Under the pieces are notes generated by a model. That model made no database searches. It was not told where the DNA came from and saw only the letters and a program-made list of their open reading frames with translations. This document shows positions 32,631 through 44,690 of a stretch of 64,000 nt of DNA, piece after piece. Position 1 is the first letter of the stretch. Every line of letters starts with the position of its first letter. This DNA is from Gnetum montanum (lineage: Eukaryota > Streptophyta > Gnetopsida > Gnetales > Gnetaceae), in NCBI GenBank assembly GCA_015680685.1, contig MNCI01005962.1, forward strand, positions 22,539-86,538, given 5' to 3'. Made by a program: the position numbers and the translations under genes.

Positions 32631-34504
32631 TGAAACACCACAAAATTTGGGCTATGGCATCTCAACTACAAATTTGGCTAACTGTTAGAATGATGACACA
32701 TTTTGCAAATATTTTCTAAGTGTTGAGACTACGCTCTACATTACACTAGAGCATAGTTAGCATAGTAGAGAGCATAGTTAGCTCAAATGCTAGTTTTGTA
32801 GATTTTTCTAACTGTCAGAATGGTGATACTTGTTGTAAATTTTTTTTTAGTGTTGGGACTATGCTCTCCACTATTGGGACTATGCTCTAGAGCATAGTCA
32901 GCATGAAGAAACTAGTTTTGCAAAATTTTTCTAATTGCTAAGACTACTTTGTAGAGCATAGAGTGTAGTTAGCATGGATGCCTAGTTTTGCAAATTTTTT
33001 CTAACTGTCGAGACTATGCTAGGGAGTGTAGTCAAGCATTGATAGTTTGAAAGCCTATTTTTCTGAAATTTTTTCCAAGTGCCAAGACTACACTCTCCAT
33101 TTCTAGGACTATGATCTAGAGTGTAGTTAGCATGGAAGCACATTTTCTAAAAAATTTTCTAACTATTAGAACTACGTCGGGGACTGTAGCCAAACATAGA
33201 CAGTTGGGAAGTTGGATTTTGCAAGATTTCTCTAAGTGTTGTTAGTACACTCACCCCAAGTTAGGATCATAGTTAGCCTCCCTTAGAGCATAGTCAACAC
33301 TCAACCACATTTTGCCAATTTTTACCAAAATTTTGCCTAAGTCTGGGACTATGCTCTCCCCTAGTCTAGAGTGTAGTTAAGTGTAGACATGTAGAAAAAA
33401 CACCAATGGCCTCCACAACGTAGCATTGGCATTCGCATTAGCTTCAACATAGCTCTAGTAGTAGCATTTATCTTTTTTGCATTTCCCTTCTCCCAGAAAT
33501 TGTAACTATGCTCTACACCACTTCCCACAGTGGATAGCATAGTCCCAAAGTATAGTCTCCAAAATTTGCATTTTTTCGCATTGTTTGGCATTTTCTCAAG
33601 TGCATTGTGGTTTCCTTGGCATTTCCACATGTAGTTGGGCAACATAGTCATAGTCTCTCAACCTTGTAGACTCCATCAAAGCATGACATAGCTTAACACT
33701 AATTACCTTAGTAAAGAGCGTAGTGTGATGTAGCATAGTCCCAACTACCCCACTGCCATGTGGTGCCTAATCTGCATTTTTGGCTAACCCTAGTCCTATA
33801 CATACCCCTATGCCTCCAACATTTTTCTTTGGGTGAACAAGACTTGAAGGCATTCTAGAGAGGTAGAGTTGCACACCATGGCCCATCCCAACCCCATTGT
33901 AGCCCTACAAGACACCATAGCCCATGATACACCATAGTAATCAACTTAGAAAGCATGGACACCATAGTAAGTGCTAGACTTCATGACCTGACACCACTTG
34001 AGATTGTGACTATGCTCTCCACTGTGCCTATTGTACACCGTGTACCTTTTGAAGCCACTTGAAGCTAACTATGCTCAACCCCATTTGGGTTGGTGTTTCA
34101 TTTCTCTCTCCTACATTTTTCATGTTTTCTTTGCATTTTAAACATGTGGTCATGTTATAACTATGCTCAAGCTATAGTCTCCATAGGTTGGCACCCCCAT
34201 TCGCATCAAAACCCTTAACTACACTTGCCTCCATCCATGACTATGCTCTACACTTAGCAGCACAAAACATTGCTAGAACACTTAGCACTGTTTTGCATTT
34301 TTTGTGTTCATATTTCGACTAACCATGCCACCCATGGTTACATCCACCACCCCAGTTGCAACCAAAAAAGTCCTTGTCTAATCAACAAGACTGTACAGTG
34401 TACCCTATCTCCACTTTTAGTAAGCCCTCACACAAGGTCAAGGTAAGGTTGTCTATTCATTGATCCCTTGGTGACTCTAGCCACTAACATTTTAAGTCAT
34501 TATA
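32631..34504 (+). repeat. E 3' LTR
   Basis: It is collinear with 24623-26543 throughout, including the palindromic units. Its length is 1874 bp, against 1921 for the 5' copy. It ends CATTATA at the target duplication. Confidence 0.85.
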
Positions 34505-34509
34505 GTGGG
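34505..34509. repeat. Target-site duplication of E, right copy
   Basis: The bases are gtggg, identical to 24618-24622. Confidence 0.9.
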
Positions 34510-34890
34510 CATCCTTCAAGAATGTAGGCAAATAGTATCCTACCATCAAAATTTTTATGGCTATATGCCTCCCTGCATAGTGGCCTCTGCAAGGGCCTTT
34601 GTGAGCATCCTGGAAAATGCATAGTTGATGTACGTTAGGGACACATTAATGAGTCATACCATTGATGCACACCTTGTAAAGGTGTCCATTAATTTTGATG
34701 AAGTAATTTACTCGATGAAGAACTATTGTTTCTTGCTAAAGTCCAAATCTTATGGCATATCTTGAGTGAGAAGGTAAGTGAGAATGATGTTGTACCATTT
34801 TATTTCTATGGACACTCAATCATTTATTGCTCCTATAAAGAGAAGTTCATTTAAAAATTGATTAGTGAGTAGGCTCTTCTCCTCTTTATT
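34505..34890 (-). pseudogene. B integrase, N-terminal zinc-domain half
   Basis: On the minus strand, FQDAHKGPCRGHYAGRHIAIKIL and GYYLPTFLKDA give the first half of the HHCC zinc domain. The second half (HQFVQSC) is at 24600, across E. The linker after RNase H lies at about 34790-34890. Confidence 0.75.
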
Positions 34891-36320
34891 ATCTCACATT
34901 AACCGAGAGAGGCGGTCAATGAGCACATTCTCAATCCCTTTTTGATCTACCATTGTGAAATCAAATTCCTGTAGGATCACCAACCACTGTATGATATAGG
35001 GGCTTACCATTGGCTTATTCATTAGGAAGTAGATAACACTATGATTTGTGTGCACAAATACTTTGCATCCAAGCACATAGTGCTTGAAATTTTCTAGAGC
35101 ATACACCATTGTCATTAGTTCTTTCTCAATTGTGATGTAATTCAATTATGCACCCACAATGCGTCAACTCACACAGTGAATGTAATATGGATGTTTCTTA
35201 TTATCTAGCTACATAAGCATGACTCCCAAGGCATAATTATATGTATCCATCATTATGTGAAATGGTTTGGACTAGTTAGGTGCTTGTATGATTATAGTTT
35301 TTATGAGTGTTTCCTTCAACTATCAAAATACATGTTTTCTCTTCTTGGTCTAGATGAATGAAGCATCTCTTTTTGTAAACTCAACCAATGACTTTGTGAT
35401 CTTAGAAAAATTCTCTATGAATCACAGGTAGTAGCCAATGTATCTAAGTAATGATTGGATGTCTTTAATTGTCTTTGGTTGGCATGTGATTTCTTAGATG
35501 ACCCTTATCTTTTTAAGGTATACCTCAATCCCTTCTTTTGAAATTCAGTACCCCAATACTATGTTGTCCTAGACCATTAGATAGCTTTTCTAATAATTGA
35601 GCTTGAGGTTTTTTTCAACACATCATTTTAGTACCTACTTAAGGTGATCCAGGGCTTACTCAAATGTAGCCCCATAGGTAGAGTAATCATCCATAAAGAC
35701 TTCTACCCTACTACTAATCTATTGTTGGAAAATTCTAAGGACCAAGCATTAAAATGTTGTAGGGGAATTGGATAGATCAAATGACATCTTACAATGTGCA
35801 AAAGTTCCCTAGGGACTCGTGAATATTGTCTTAGCTTGATCTTCTAACATAATTTGGGTTTGGTTATAGCCACTATAACCATCCAAGAAGCTATAATAGC
35901 AATGCTTGGAGATAGTGTCCAACACTGGGTCCACAAATGACAATGGAAAATGATCTTTAAATATTACCATGTTTAATAGCCTAAAGTTAATGTCGACCCA
36001 CTAGTTTCCACATTTCTTTGGCATAATTATGAGTGGGCTAACCCACTCACTATCTGTGATGGGATAGATGAAACCAACTTTGAGGAGTTGCTCTATTTTC
36101 TATTTGACTATCTATTTGAACTTGGGGTTTAGCCAACTCTAGAGCTATCTTTTTGGTTTCATGGCTAGGTCGATGTAGATGCAATGCTAGCATATCCTTG
36201 GATTAAATCATATTAGCTTGGGATGTGACCAAGTAAAGGTTCTCGGACATTTTTTGACGACTTGCAATAGCTTATCCTTTTGTTTAGGAGCAAGGCTTGC
36301 ATTATTTAAAAATGCATACT
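34891..36320 (-). pseudogene. B reverse transcriptase and RNase H
   Basis: RNase H occupies 34894-35320. Its open part 34894-35145 has YITIEKELMTMVYALENFKHY, VFVHTNHSVIYFLMNKP and a final LSRL. The catalytic TDH is TNH here, so an active-site aspartate is lost. RT runs upstream to about 36320. Its catalytic box near 35690 reads VEVFMDDYSTYG, so FMDD is intact, followed by LKLNY and a degraded thumb with SLLRYIGYY. Several stops. These enzymes copy the element RNA to DNA and remove the RNA strand. Confidence 0.75.
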
Positions 36321-37160
36321 TCATGCCAACCAGTACAGTTTTTAAATCTAGGGGCTCTTATTTGAAATTTTCAAGGATTTCCACCTCTCCCTAATAGGTA
36401 TTATCATCTTCATCATCAAAGAGTCGGTGATGAACTTTCTCAAGTTCATTCATGCCTTCTACATAGGCACATGTTAGGCTCTCAGTTGGCTCCATGCACA
36501 ATGTGTTGCTGTTAAAATCAACTATTAGCCATTAGGTGCCCTCCTATTTTGTGGCTACTATGTACAAGCACCTCTAAATATCTATTTTATGTGCACACTA
36601 ATTACATGATTTGATGAATGTACTTTGAATGGACCAAATTTTTTGCATGTAATTTCACCAATTATTATTGTACGCGATGCATGGAACATGCTTCTTCTCT
36701 AGCCTTCCAAATTCATTCTCCTTGGAGATTTTTAGGTGGAGGTCCCTTATGCCCATTCGCACATCAACCATGCTTAATCAAGCCCTTTCCATAATGATGA
36801 GGAAGTCGCCTTTGTAATTCTCTAACTTGATCACCTAAAAATTTGTAGGATAGGACCACTCACAAACTGTGGTCATAATGTTCTTCACTAACCCCAAAGG
36901 GATAGTGATTGATTTATCTATGAATTCCAAATGAATGTTGCTCTTCTTGAGAGGTAGTAGGTTCTAGGCCTTGTACATGGCATGGGAGATGAGACTAATA
37001 CTAGAACCATAATCAAGAAGGGCCTTACATGGTTCATGTCTAGAGATCTAGAAGTAAATAAGATGACTTATTGGGTGAGATCTTTTCATGGGAAGATTGC
37101 TAACCTTGATCTAATTAGAATCAACATGAGTTAACATCACAATGCAAATTTGGGAGAGTG
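36321..37160 (-). pseudogene. B protease and linker
   Basis: The catalytic region near 36995-37030 reads LLDYGSSISL on the minus strand, where a D-S/T-G is usual, so the second residue is altered. The C-terminal part near 36690-36840 aligns to the YLANFLVIQ / IIMGRAWL region of D. The linker to RT (36321-36680) is recognisable only by collinearity. Confidence 0.55.
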
Positions 37161-39596
37161 TTTGGTTTGAAGGGCACTCGAATGTGTTTGATGCAAAGGA
37201 TGAGGGTGTTAGAGATATAGGGTAACCAGTTGCATTAGGTTGTGAGAGTTTGGGAGGACTATTGGGTCAAAAAAAGGCCATTTTCTAGATTGATTATCTA
37301 AACCACTTGGTTGGAAGGCCAACTATGAATGTACAACCCTTGTAGCATTTTGTTGCTGTAGTTGTGGTGGAATTTTTCCTTGAATGGATGGAGAAGGAGG
37401 CAACTAGGGTGAGGGTGGAGGGATGTGTGTAGATAGATGTAGAGGGTGGTATGGATATGGTTGTTTTCCTATAGTAGATGGTGTGTTAGTTTGATTATAC
37501 TCTAGAGGGTAATAGTGATTTTGGAATGATACGTGGTTGGTAGAACTTCATGGGGAGATGAGTTGCTAAACATAGTACCTATATGGATCAAGTTGCCTGT
37601 AAGGGTACTATTGCCTTGGCAGTGGCATTCCCCATGATTGTGGTTGTTGACACTATTGGTATTGTTCACATGGTTGTGGTGGAGCTCCACATAGATAGTA
37701 AGCTTATTGTTGTTGGTGGAACTACCTCGGATTTCCTTGAGGATAAGCAATCATCTATGTGCTTACCTCTGTGCTAGTCAAGGATTTAATGTGTACACCC
37801 CAAAATCTAGTAAGTGTGACACCATAGGGAAACATCCCTTAGGATGTTCACATTAATAAATGTCATAACCAATGTCATCATCAAAGTCTGTCTACATAAC
37901 TTCTTCTACTACAAAAACTTTGTCCTTACCTCTCTGGTATGTACATTCATCTTCTTTCTACCTCCCATGGTCATGATCTCTAGTCTGCTCTTTGGATGCT
38001 TTAACAATCTTCATAGAAGTTTGGAATTTTTCATCCAAATAGTTACATAACTTATCAACCTTTGCCAAAATGTTAGAAATATATTTTTTAATGGACAAGG
38101 TTTTTATTTTTTACCACTTCATCAAGTGGTGACTCCTCCTTGTCACAAGATCAAACCTCTCTTTTCCTTATGGAAGGATCTCTATTAATTCTTCTGCACT
38201 TTCTTTCTTTTGAAACTCACCTTCTTATTTTTCTACCTACTCTATTATCCTTTGAATTTGATGAGATTTTAATTTAGAAATTCTCCCCTAGGCATAAACC
38301 CCAAGAGTTCTTTTGGTTTTTTCTCTGAGCCCATCTATGATGTGGTGAAGTTGTTCCCTCTAAGGGTAACCATGGCCAAGGCATCGATGTAAGAGAGAAT
38401 AATATCTATCCATGGGGACATCCAAGGATTTATGTATTCCCTATTTCCAACCATGAATTTTCCTTCTCATATTAGACACTCTAGATTATGTTTAATATTT
38501 TTCATTAAATAGCTAAAGCATTTTACTCCATTGGCAGATAAATTCTGGCTCTAAGGATTGGTACTGGCCTTTTGCTTCCTTAATGAGGGAAGAGCTTAAG
38601 TTTTTGCTAATCATTTTCAATGTTCTACAATGCACAGGCATCATGGAAAGCTTGTAGATGGTTTTGTAGATCAGAGTTGTATCCCCCCTCAAATATTAGG
38701 ATAATGTTCATGTCTAAGCACTTGATTTGACTATCTTTCACATGCCTAGTTGGAATCTTAACTGCCTCTGCAATGTTAAGCATGCTTTGAGTATCTAACA
38801 AAGGTTCTTCACCATCATTGTGTCAATGATGCCAATGATGGTTTCTGCCATCCCTTTGTTTGTATTGGCCTCTACAATCATTGTTGTCTTGTTGATCATC
38901 TTCATAATGATTATTTCTCGAATGGCTTTTGTCAGAACCAAACAATGAAGAGGAATGTTCATAATCATATGAAGAGGATGAAGAGGAAGATGGACTATCA
39001 TCACCACTACAGTGTCTACCACCATTTTTTTTCTTTTCACGACCATAATCCTTAGATTCCTTGCCATTGCAATGTTTGCTGAAGTTCCTACCTTGACTAT
39101 CACTTTTTCCTGAACTTGGTTTGTTAATAGTGGATTGTAGGTTTAGGGTCAAACCCTCATCACCATTAACCAAGGGTGAATAATCTTCATGTTGAGGTCC
39201 CCCAGAGGGAGGATCCTCATTGTCATCTTGGTTTAGTAGGAACAAGGGATTAGTGAAGTGTTTCCCCTTCAGAAACTCATGGTGCTTCTCTTGGTGTAAA
39301 TCTCTTTTGCATTGTGTTTCAATGGGACAGTAGTCCCAATAGTCATAGTCATGCACAACATATTCTTCTTAAAGATCCTGGATGCCTAGCTTCTTGAGAA
39401 TTCAAAGTAGCATCATGAGCACAAATTGATTAAGATGCATTATGATGTTGACCTCCATATCACACCATCGCAGTTGCTCATCCTGATGTAGGATGAAGGT
39501 GAACTTAGGTACATACTCATCAAGATGAGTATATACCACTGTGCACTCTTATGGAACTGACGGTTTGATATCTTCACACCTATAAGAAGAAGACAT
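37161..39596 (-). pseudogene. B gag
   Basis: The likely start is 39596 (MSSSYRC), matching MSSS in D. Near 39480-39520 is the conserved YVPKFTFILHQDEQLRW. 38823-39356 is open for 177 codons and encodes a low-complexity stretch rich in S, D, N, H, K and E, including a serine run, typical of the variable N-terminal part. The helical gag core lies at about 38700-38230. 37500-37750 covers the zinc-knuckle-downstream Q/H/N-rich tail. It has stops in every frame. Confidence 0.7.
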
Positions 39597-39726
39597 TTTG
39601 AAAAATAAATAAAATTATCAATGTGCTTAGTAGTTATATGTCATGTGAGAGTGATGTTGACCTTGAGTTTGTTCAATAATATTAATAATGTTCACTACAC
39701 CTAGAATGTACATGTTTCACAAACAG

Positions 39727-39746
39727 AGTCCTCAGTAATGGTGCCA
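39727..39746 (-). other. B primer binding site (tRNA-Asp type)
   Basis: The minus strand reads TGGCACCATTACTGAGGACT, one base from the LTR. Differences from TGGCGCCGTTGCCGGGGA are transitions, mostly at CpG. Confidence 0.8.
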
Positions 39747-39747
39747 A

Positions 39748-40216
39748 TGATGAGTGATGAGGTACCCCTCCACCCAACTAGTTGAATAACAAAGCACTCA
39801 CACACAATCTGGTCAACTTTTGTGAACTCTATAGCTTCCAATTCACTAGTCTTTTAGGCAGTGAACCTTGCCCTAAGGTTGTTTGTTGTCTTCCCAATTA
39901 CACTTGTGATGCACATGGTATGGTTAAGTGTAGTTGAGACACATGATTTTTATTATTTTATGTTTTATTATGTTCTTTGGCACTTAAAATAGAGAAAGAT
40001 GAAGTATTTTAATGACTACTCTAATTTAACTACTTTACTAGTCTCTAACTAGTCCTATCAAAAGCATCTAGTCCCACTTTTCATACATGTCCTAAACCCA
40101 CGCATCCATTTCTTGGTTACCAAACACTATGCTACTAGGTGCACCAAGTAATAATGCTGCTAGGATTACCAAGTGAATATGTGTTACACTCGAAGTAGTC
40201 ATACTTATGTATTTAA
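39748..40216 (-). repeat. B 5' LTR, truncated
   Basis: It aligns with 17833 to about 18303 of the 3' LTR and stops at aatctatctag. The missing part includes TATA and the U3 array. The next base belongs to the LTR of element C, so this is a deletion junction. Confidence 0.8.
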
Positions 40217-40950
40217 TCTATCTAGTGGTTTGATCTTTAGCCTGGATAAATGTATATACCATTCACATTTATGACAACTTTTTTCATTCTTGTAGAGCGG
40301 ATCTTGCTATTTTTTAATGTAAAAGTACAAATTTTTCCTTTTTGAGTGCCCATAGTATGTATTGAGTTAATTGAATAGAGTTTTATTTGAGTGTATGATG
40401 TACTTGGATACTTCTCCATGGAAAAAACAAAATAGAGATTAATTACTTCCATTGTAGCAATTAGACTAGCACTTAGTTTATTTTCTTCATTTTACTCTTA
40501 ATCCACTTTACTTTCTAACCCTTAGTAATTTAATGTTTTATTCTATAATAATGTGGGCATGGCCACTTCAATCATAATATATTAATGTTTGGTAATCCTA
40601 GCAGTAGATACTTAGTATGCCTAGGAGTAGATGCTTGGTAGCCTAATGATGTTAATATAGGTACAAGATGAGTATAGAAAGTGGAAATTGGTGTTCTATG
40701 CTTAGGACAACTTAGATTACCCTTAGGTACATAGTTAGTTATAGGTTAATATTTTAATCATTTTACTATTTTAATTTTTTAATTATAAAAAATTAAAAAC
40801 ATCTTACATATTGATCACAATTAATCATACCAATTAAGTGACACAAGTGGTGATTGGAAAAACAACGATCAACAATATAATGCCTAATTATCTAGAATAA
40901 TTTTAGACCAATATTTCATAAAATTTGATTGTAATACTCATTGTTAATCA
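40217..40950 (+). repeat. C 5' LTR, 5'-truncated
   Basis: It aligns with the F LTR from just downstream of the TATA site (cttgtag at about 40290; ttacttcca.tgtagca at 40460) and through the conserved ..gtagatgcttggta.. section to the end at ..ttaatca. U3 and TATA are missing. Confidence 0.7.
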
Positions 40951-40951
40951 T

Positions 40952-40970
40952 TAGAAACATTGTCGGGGAC
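40952..40970 (+). other. C primer binding site (tRNA-Asp type, decayed)
   Basis: TAGAAACATTGTCGGGGAC follows the LTR end by one base. The GTCGGGGAC end matches the tRNA-Asp complement well; the first half has several changes. Confidence 0.65.
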
Positions 40971-41069
40971 CATTGTACGATAAGTATTCTAGACACTTAA
41001 ATTATAAAAAGATTATTGTAGGGAAAATCCATTATAGAAAAAAAGTAATAATATTTTATTTGAGACACA

Positions 41070-42740
41070 CTTGAAAATAAAATAAAATATATCTTCTTCT
41101 CACAAGGCTTATTTCCCACCTACAAATGATACTACAAGACCTCATAACAAATCAAAGAGGAACCTAGATGAATTGTCCAAACAACTCATGGTAGTCTATG
41201 CCCATCTAGATCCATACTATCTAAACTTCACTTTCATCATTCACTAGGATGAGCAACTATGGTGGAGAGACTTGTAGGGAAACATTATATTGTTACCTGA
41301 TTACATCATTCCATTAATATTCATGGCAACTTTGACAAGCTGGGGCTTGAAGCAATAACCCCTAGTTACCAAATGACAAATAACCTCTCCAAAAATTATC
41401 AATTAATAGAGGTTCAACTTCAAAAAGAAAAACTCATGGAGGCCCACCATGAAGCCATCAGAATATCTATCAAACATATCTTAATGCTAAGGTCCTCCTT
41501 TCTTTATTGAAGATAATATGATTCACTAATGGTTATGGTTAACCTTGACAAGCAACCAAGATAAGAAAAGAGCTAGACCTAGAACTAGAGGAACTTTAAG
41601 TCCAAGGTCTCCTAGTTACTAGGCTAGAGAATAACCAAGGAACTAGAGAAGGTGAGAAATTCAACACAACTCTCCTAGATATCCACCCTCATCATCTATC
41701 TCATCATATAGATATGATGAGGGAGAGCATGACTAGGATCAAAGGAAAAATAATTGAAGATAAGGTGAAGATGATATTGGAGCCCATCATAGGAATGAAA
41801 GAAAGAAATATAGACAAGATTAAGAAGAAGAAGAGAACCACCAGGAAAGAAGGTGTAGCATGCCATATCATAGGAGGCATAAACATAACCATGGCCATTA
41901 TGAATAAGATGTCTATGATGAACTATTTCTTGTTATAAGAAGTATAATCAACATTGGTGAGACAGTTCATATTCTCACGAAGCATTGGAGAAATAGTTAG
42001 ATCAAATAGCTTGACATGAACAATATTCCTAAGCTTGAGGGAGGCTACAATGATAACCTATACCGTTATCTACAAAACCTCCATAATGCATATGCTTTGC
42101 AAAACATAAAAAATGACTAGTAGAAGTTTAAATTATTTCCTAGAACACTGATAAAAGAAGTTGAGACTTGGTACTAGTCTTTAGAATCAGAATACATTTG
42201 CAAATGGAAGACAATGCTAAAGTTGTTTAATGATAAGTAGTACCCTAACTGATAGCTAGATCCTTGCAAGTACTCTGTCCAATAGTCAATGTCACTATGT
42301 GGCTCTACTACTTACATGTCTTTCCACCATTATTTTCCTCCCAAATATCATAGACTTACCACTCTACAAGCTATATCTCCCTTCACATACACTCCTCATT
42401 ACTTGCAATACCATACATCCAATGCCTTCAAACCTTTTCCATGTGCACCATCTATGCATAGTGAAATCCCTTTACAACCTCAGTAGCAGAATGCCACAAG
42501 ATCTTTGAACTTACAAGTGGATGATAATTCAAATAGTTCTATGCATAAGCCTTGGAAAATGTCATTTTTTTGCCTAATAGTTCACCCAAATCATTGTAGG
42601 TACCTATGGTTGTGGAATCATCACAAATTATCCAAGGGATGTCTATTGAGCCACCTTCAAACCAAATATCTCAAAATATCTAAACTATCATGTTTACTTA
42701 TACCATTACAAATTAGATTACCCTTGTAAAGCTCTATTAA
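41070..42740 (+). pseudogene. C gag
   Basis: The N-terminal part reads SSSHKAYFPPTNDTTRPHNKS with no ATG where B and D have one. YLNFTFIIH and LWWRDL (41210-41270) match the conserved gag start region. A charged E/R/K/H-rich part lies at 41560-41900. The gag core is at 42025-42240 (LEGGYNDNLYRYLQNLHNAYAL, FKLFPRTLI, WKTMLKLFND). It then jumps to the Y/P/H-rich tail at 42290-42490, so the segment that should include the rest of the core and the zinc knuckle is deleted. Multiple stops. Confidence 0.65.
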
Positions 42741-43480
42741 GCCTAGGTTCCAGTGTGAATTTAATTTCCTAAGAGATGTACAAAACATGAAACTTGCTTC
42801 TACTTAAGAAATGTAATATTAAGTTAGAGCATTTGAACCACTCCATTATTACTCCATTGAAATTAGTTGATGACATTATTACTACCATTAGTGGGTGGTT
42901 ATATCTAGTAGATTTGTTTGTGATCCATGTAAACAATTGCAAGGTGAATTTCCTTAGGGAGGGCTTGGCTAAGTATAATTAATGCCAAGTTAGGAATTAT
43001 AGAACTCTCTTTAAAAATCTCAGAGAAAAATGAATTTAGAAAGATAAAGAAGAAGAGGGTTCCATGAATCATGTAGAGTGACACAGGATGCAAACACATA
43101 CAAAATATTTCTTGGGTAATCAAAAGCACAAAAATTCAAATATAGAAAAGTTATGCTAAATTCACAAGTATCTAAAGGTGCCTATACATTTTAATTTCAA
43201 AATAAGAGGGCACACAATGGTTGAACACATATGATAATTCTAGTTCTAAAATGTGCATGGAATTAGTAGAGGTCCTCACAAGCGCATACATAGACAAGAT
43301 AAATGAAATGGAGTGAATCATGAATCAACTCTTAGATTTAGAGAAAATTAGAGAAATAGAGGTAGATTAAGGAGATTTAGAAGTTCTAGAAACCTCTAAA
43401 ATGAAACCTTTGTAATTGAAAATATACTAAAATCTTTAGAAAATGTATTCTTAAACAATAGAAAATAGGTAATTATAAGT
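42741..43480 (+). pseudogene. C protease and linker
   Basis: 42794-42982 reads LLKKCNIKLEHLNHSIITPLKLVDDIITTI, GWLYLVDLFVIHVNN and LREGLAKYN. This is the second half of an Athila-type retropepsin (PxDFxVL then ILGRAWLATxxA), with the GR signature altered. The catalytic D-S-G cannot be identified. Confidence 0.55.
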
Positions 43481-44690
43481 GTCTATCTCACTAAAGAATA
43501 GAAAGGGAAGCTATTGAACATAGTTAACAAATGACTAGCACCCTTTCCATGATAACCGATAAGGATAGATCCATGCATATGCCAACATTATATCTACATA
43601 GTCTCCATGACCAAGCCAAGAAATAGTCACAAAGGAGTTTGAATTGAAAGTTGAAATAGGTTATTAAAAAGAAGGTTGAAAAGCTCCTCAAGACTAGATT
43701 CATCTATATTGTGGTAGATAGCTACTATATAGTGGCTATAATCAAATCCACATCACTTCAAAAAACCAACAAAAAAATAATGTTCACAAATTCTTGTTGG
43801 ACATTTGCATACTACAAAAATGTCCTTGAGCCTATGTAATGCTCCTACAACTTTCCAATTCCTTTTCCTCAACATCTTTTAATAGCAAATTGGTAGTGGT
43901 ATGAAAGTCCTTATGGATGAATTCTCCACCTATGATGCCAAGTTTGAACAAGCATTGGATTGTCTAGAGTAGGCATTGGAGTGATGTATTGAAACTAATC
44001 TAAAGCTCAACTATCAAAAAAGCCAGTTGATGGTCAAAATAGGAATTGTCTTAAGGTAATAGATAAAAAAAAGACACTCATGTGGATCTAGAAAAAATAA
44101 GAGCCATCTAAGGAATCACTAGGTAATCTCAAATAGTAAAAAATGTGAGGTCATTCCTTGGGCACATTGGGTACTATAGATGTTTCATTGAAAATTTCTC
44201 AAGAATCACCAAATCATTAATAGAGCTCACCAAGAAGAACATAGAATTTTAATGGACCAAAGGATATGATTAGGCATTCTAACTATTCAAGCATAAACTC
44301 ATAGAAACTTCAATCCTTCAAGCATCTGATGTGTCCAAGTCATTTCACCTCATGATGAATGCATCAAATTTCACCTTAGGAGTAGTACTCACACAAATAT
44401 AGGATCAAAAACATCCATATTTCATTCACTATGATAGTAAAATTAGTAGTGTATTCCCTTGAGAAATTTAGGCACAATATACTTGAATATCTTGTTTTTG
44501 TGCACACTAACAACAGTGTCATCCACTTTCTTATGAACAAATCAATAGTAAGCTTTCGTATCATATAGTGGTTGGTGATTCTATAGGAATTTTATTAAAA
44601 AATGATGGATAGGAAGGGAATCCTAAACATCGTTGTTAATCATTTGTCTCAGTTGAGATGGGATAACAAGGTTGATGAGGAGCCTTTGCC
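43481..44690 (+). pseudogene. C reverse transcriptase and RNase H
   Basis: RT is marked by SLCNAPTTFQ (43835-43865) and MKVLMDEFSTYDAKFEQAL at 43897-43955, where the catalytic FMDD has become LMDE. LKLNYQKSQLMV, then a degraded thumb, follows. RNase H starts near 44340 (FHLMMNASNFTLGVVLT), with the active-site D in DAS changed to N. It ends with MMDRKGILNIVVNHLSQL at 44602-44660. Many stops. Confidence 0.7.

Larger units (their letters stand above)
24623..34504 (+). mobile_element. Element E: non-autonomous Tat-like retrotransposon with gag and protease only
   Basis: A 9.9-kb element lies in the integrase of B, bounded by a perfect gtggg duplication. It has long LTRs (24623-26543 and 32631-34504), a gag-protease pseudogene (about 26950-30480), tandem arrays and noncoding DNA (30481-32617), and a purine tract before the 3' LTR. 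No RT, RNase H or integrase sequence occurs in the 2.1 kb after protease or elsewhere inside. Gag and protease are of the Tat lineage, unlike the Athila-type host element. LTR-LTR difference looks like 15-20% by eye, so it is old. Confidence 0.85.
17833..40216 (-). mobile_element. Element B: Athila-like element with a third ORF, split by E
   Basis: It is a minus-strand element with 3' LTR 17833-18736, third ORF 18960-21820, integrase 23550-24622 plus 34505-34890, RNase H, RT, protease, gag (to 39596), primer site 39727-39746 and truncated 5' LTR 39748-40216. Removing E (24623-34509, including one target-duplication copy) rejoins the integrase in frame with D. It is nested in the LTR of A on the left. 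The right flank is a deletion junction against element C. All frames contain stops. Confidence 0.85.

Noticed and set aside
38795-39103. 102-codon minus-strand frame rich in M and I
   Set aside because: It is a shifted reading of the low-complexity gag N-terminal part of B (38823-39356).
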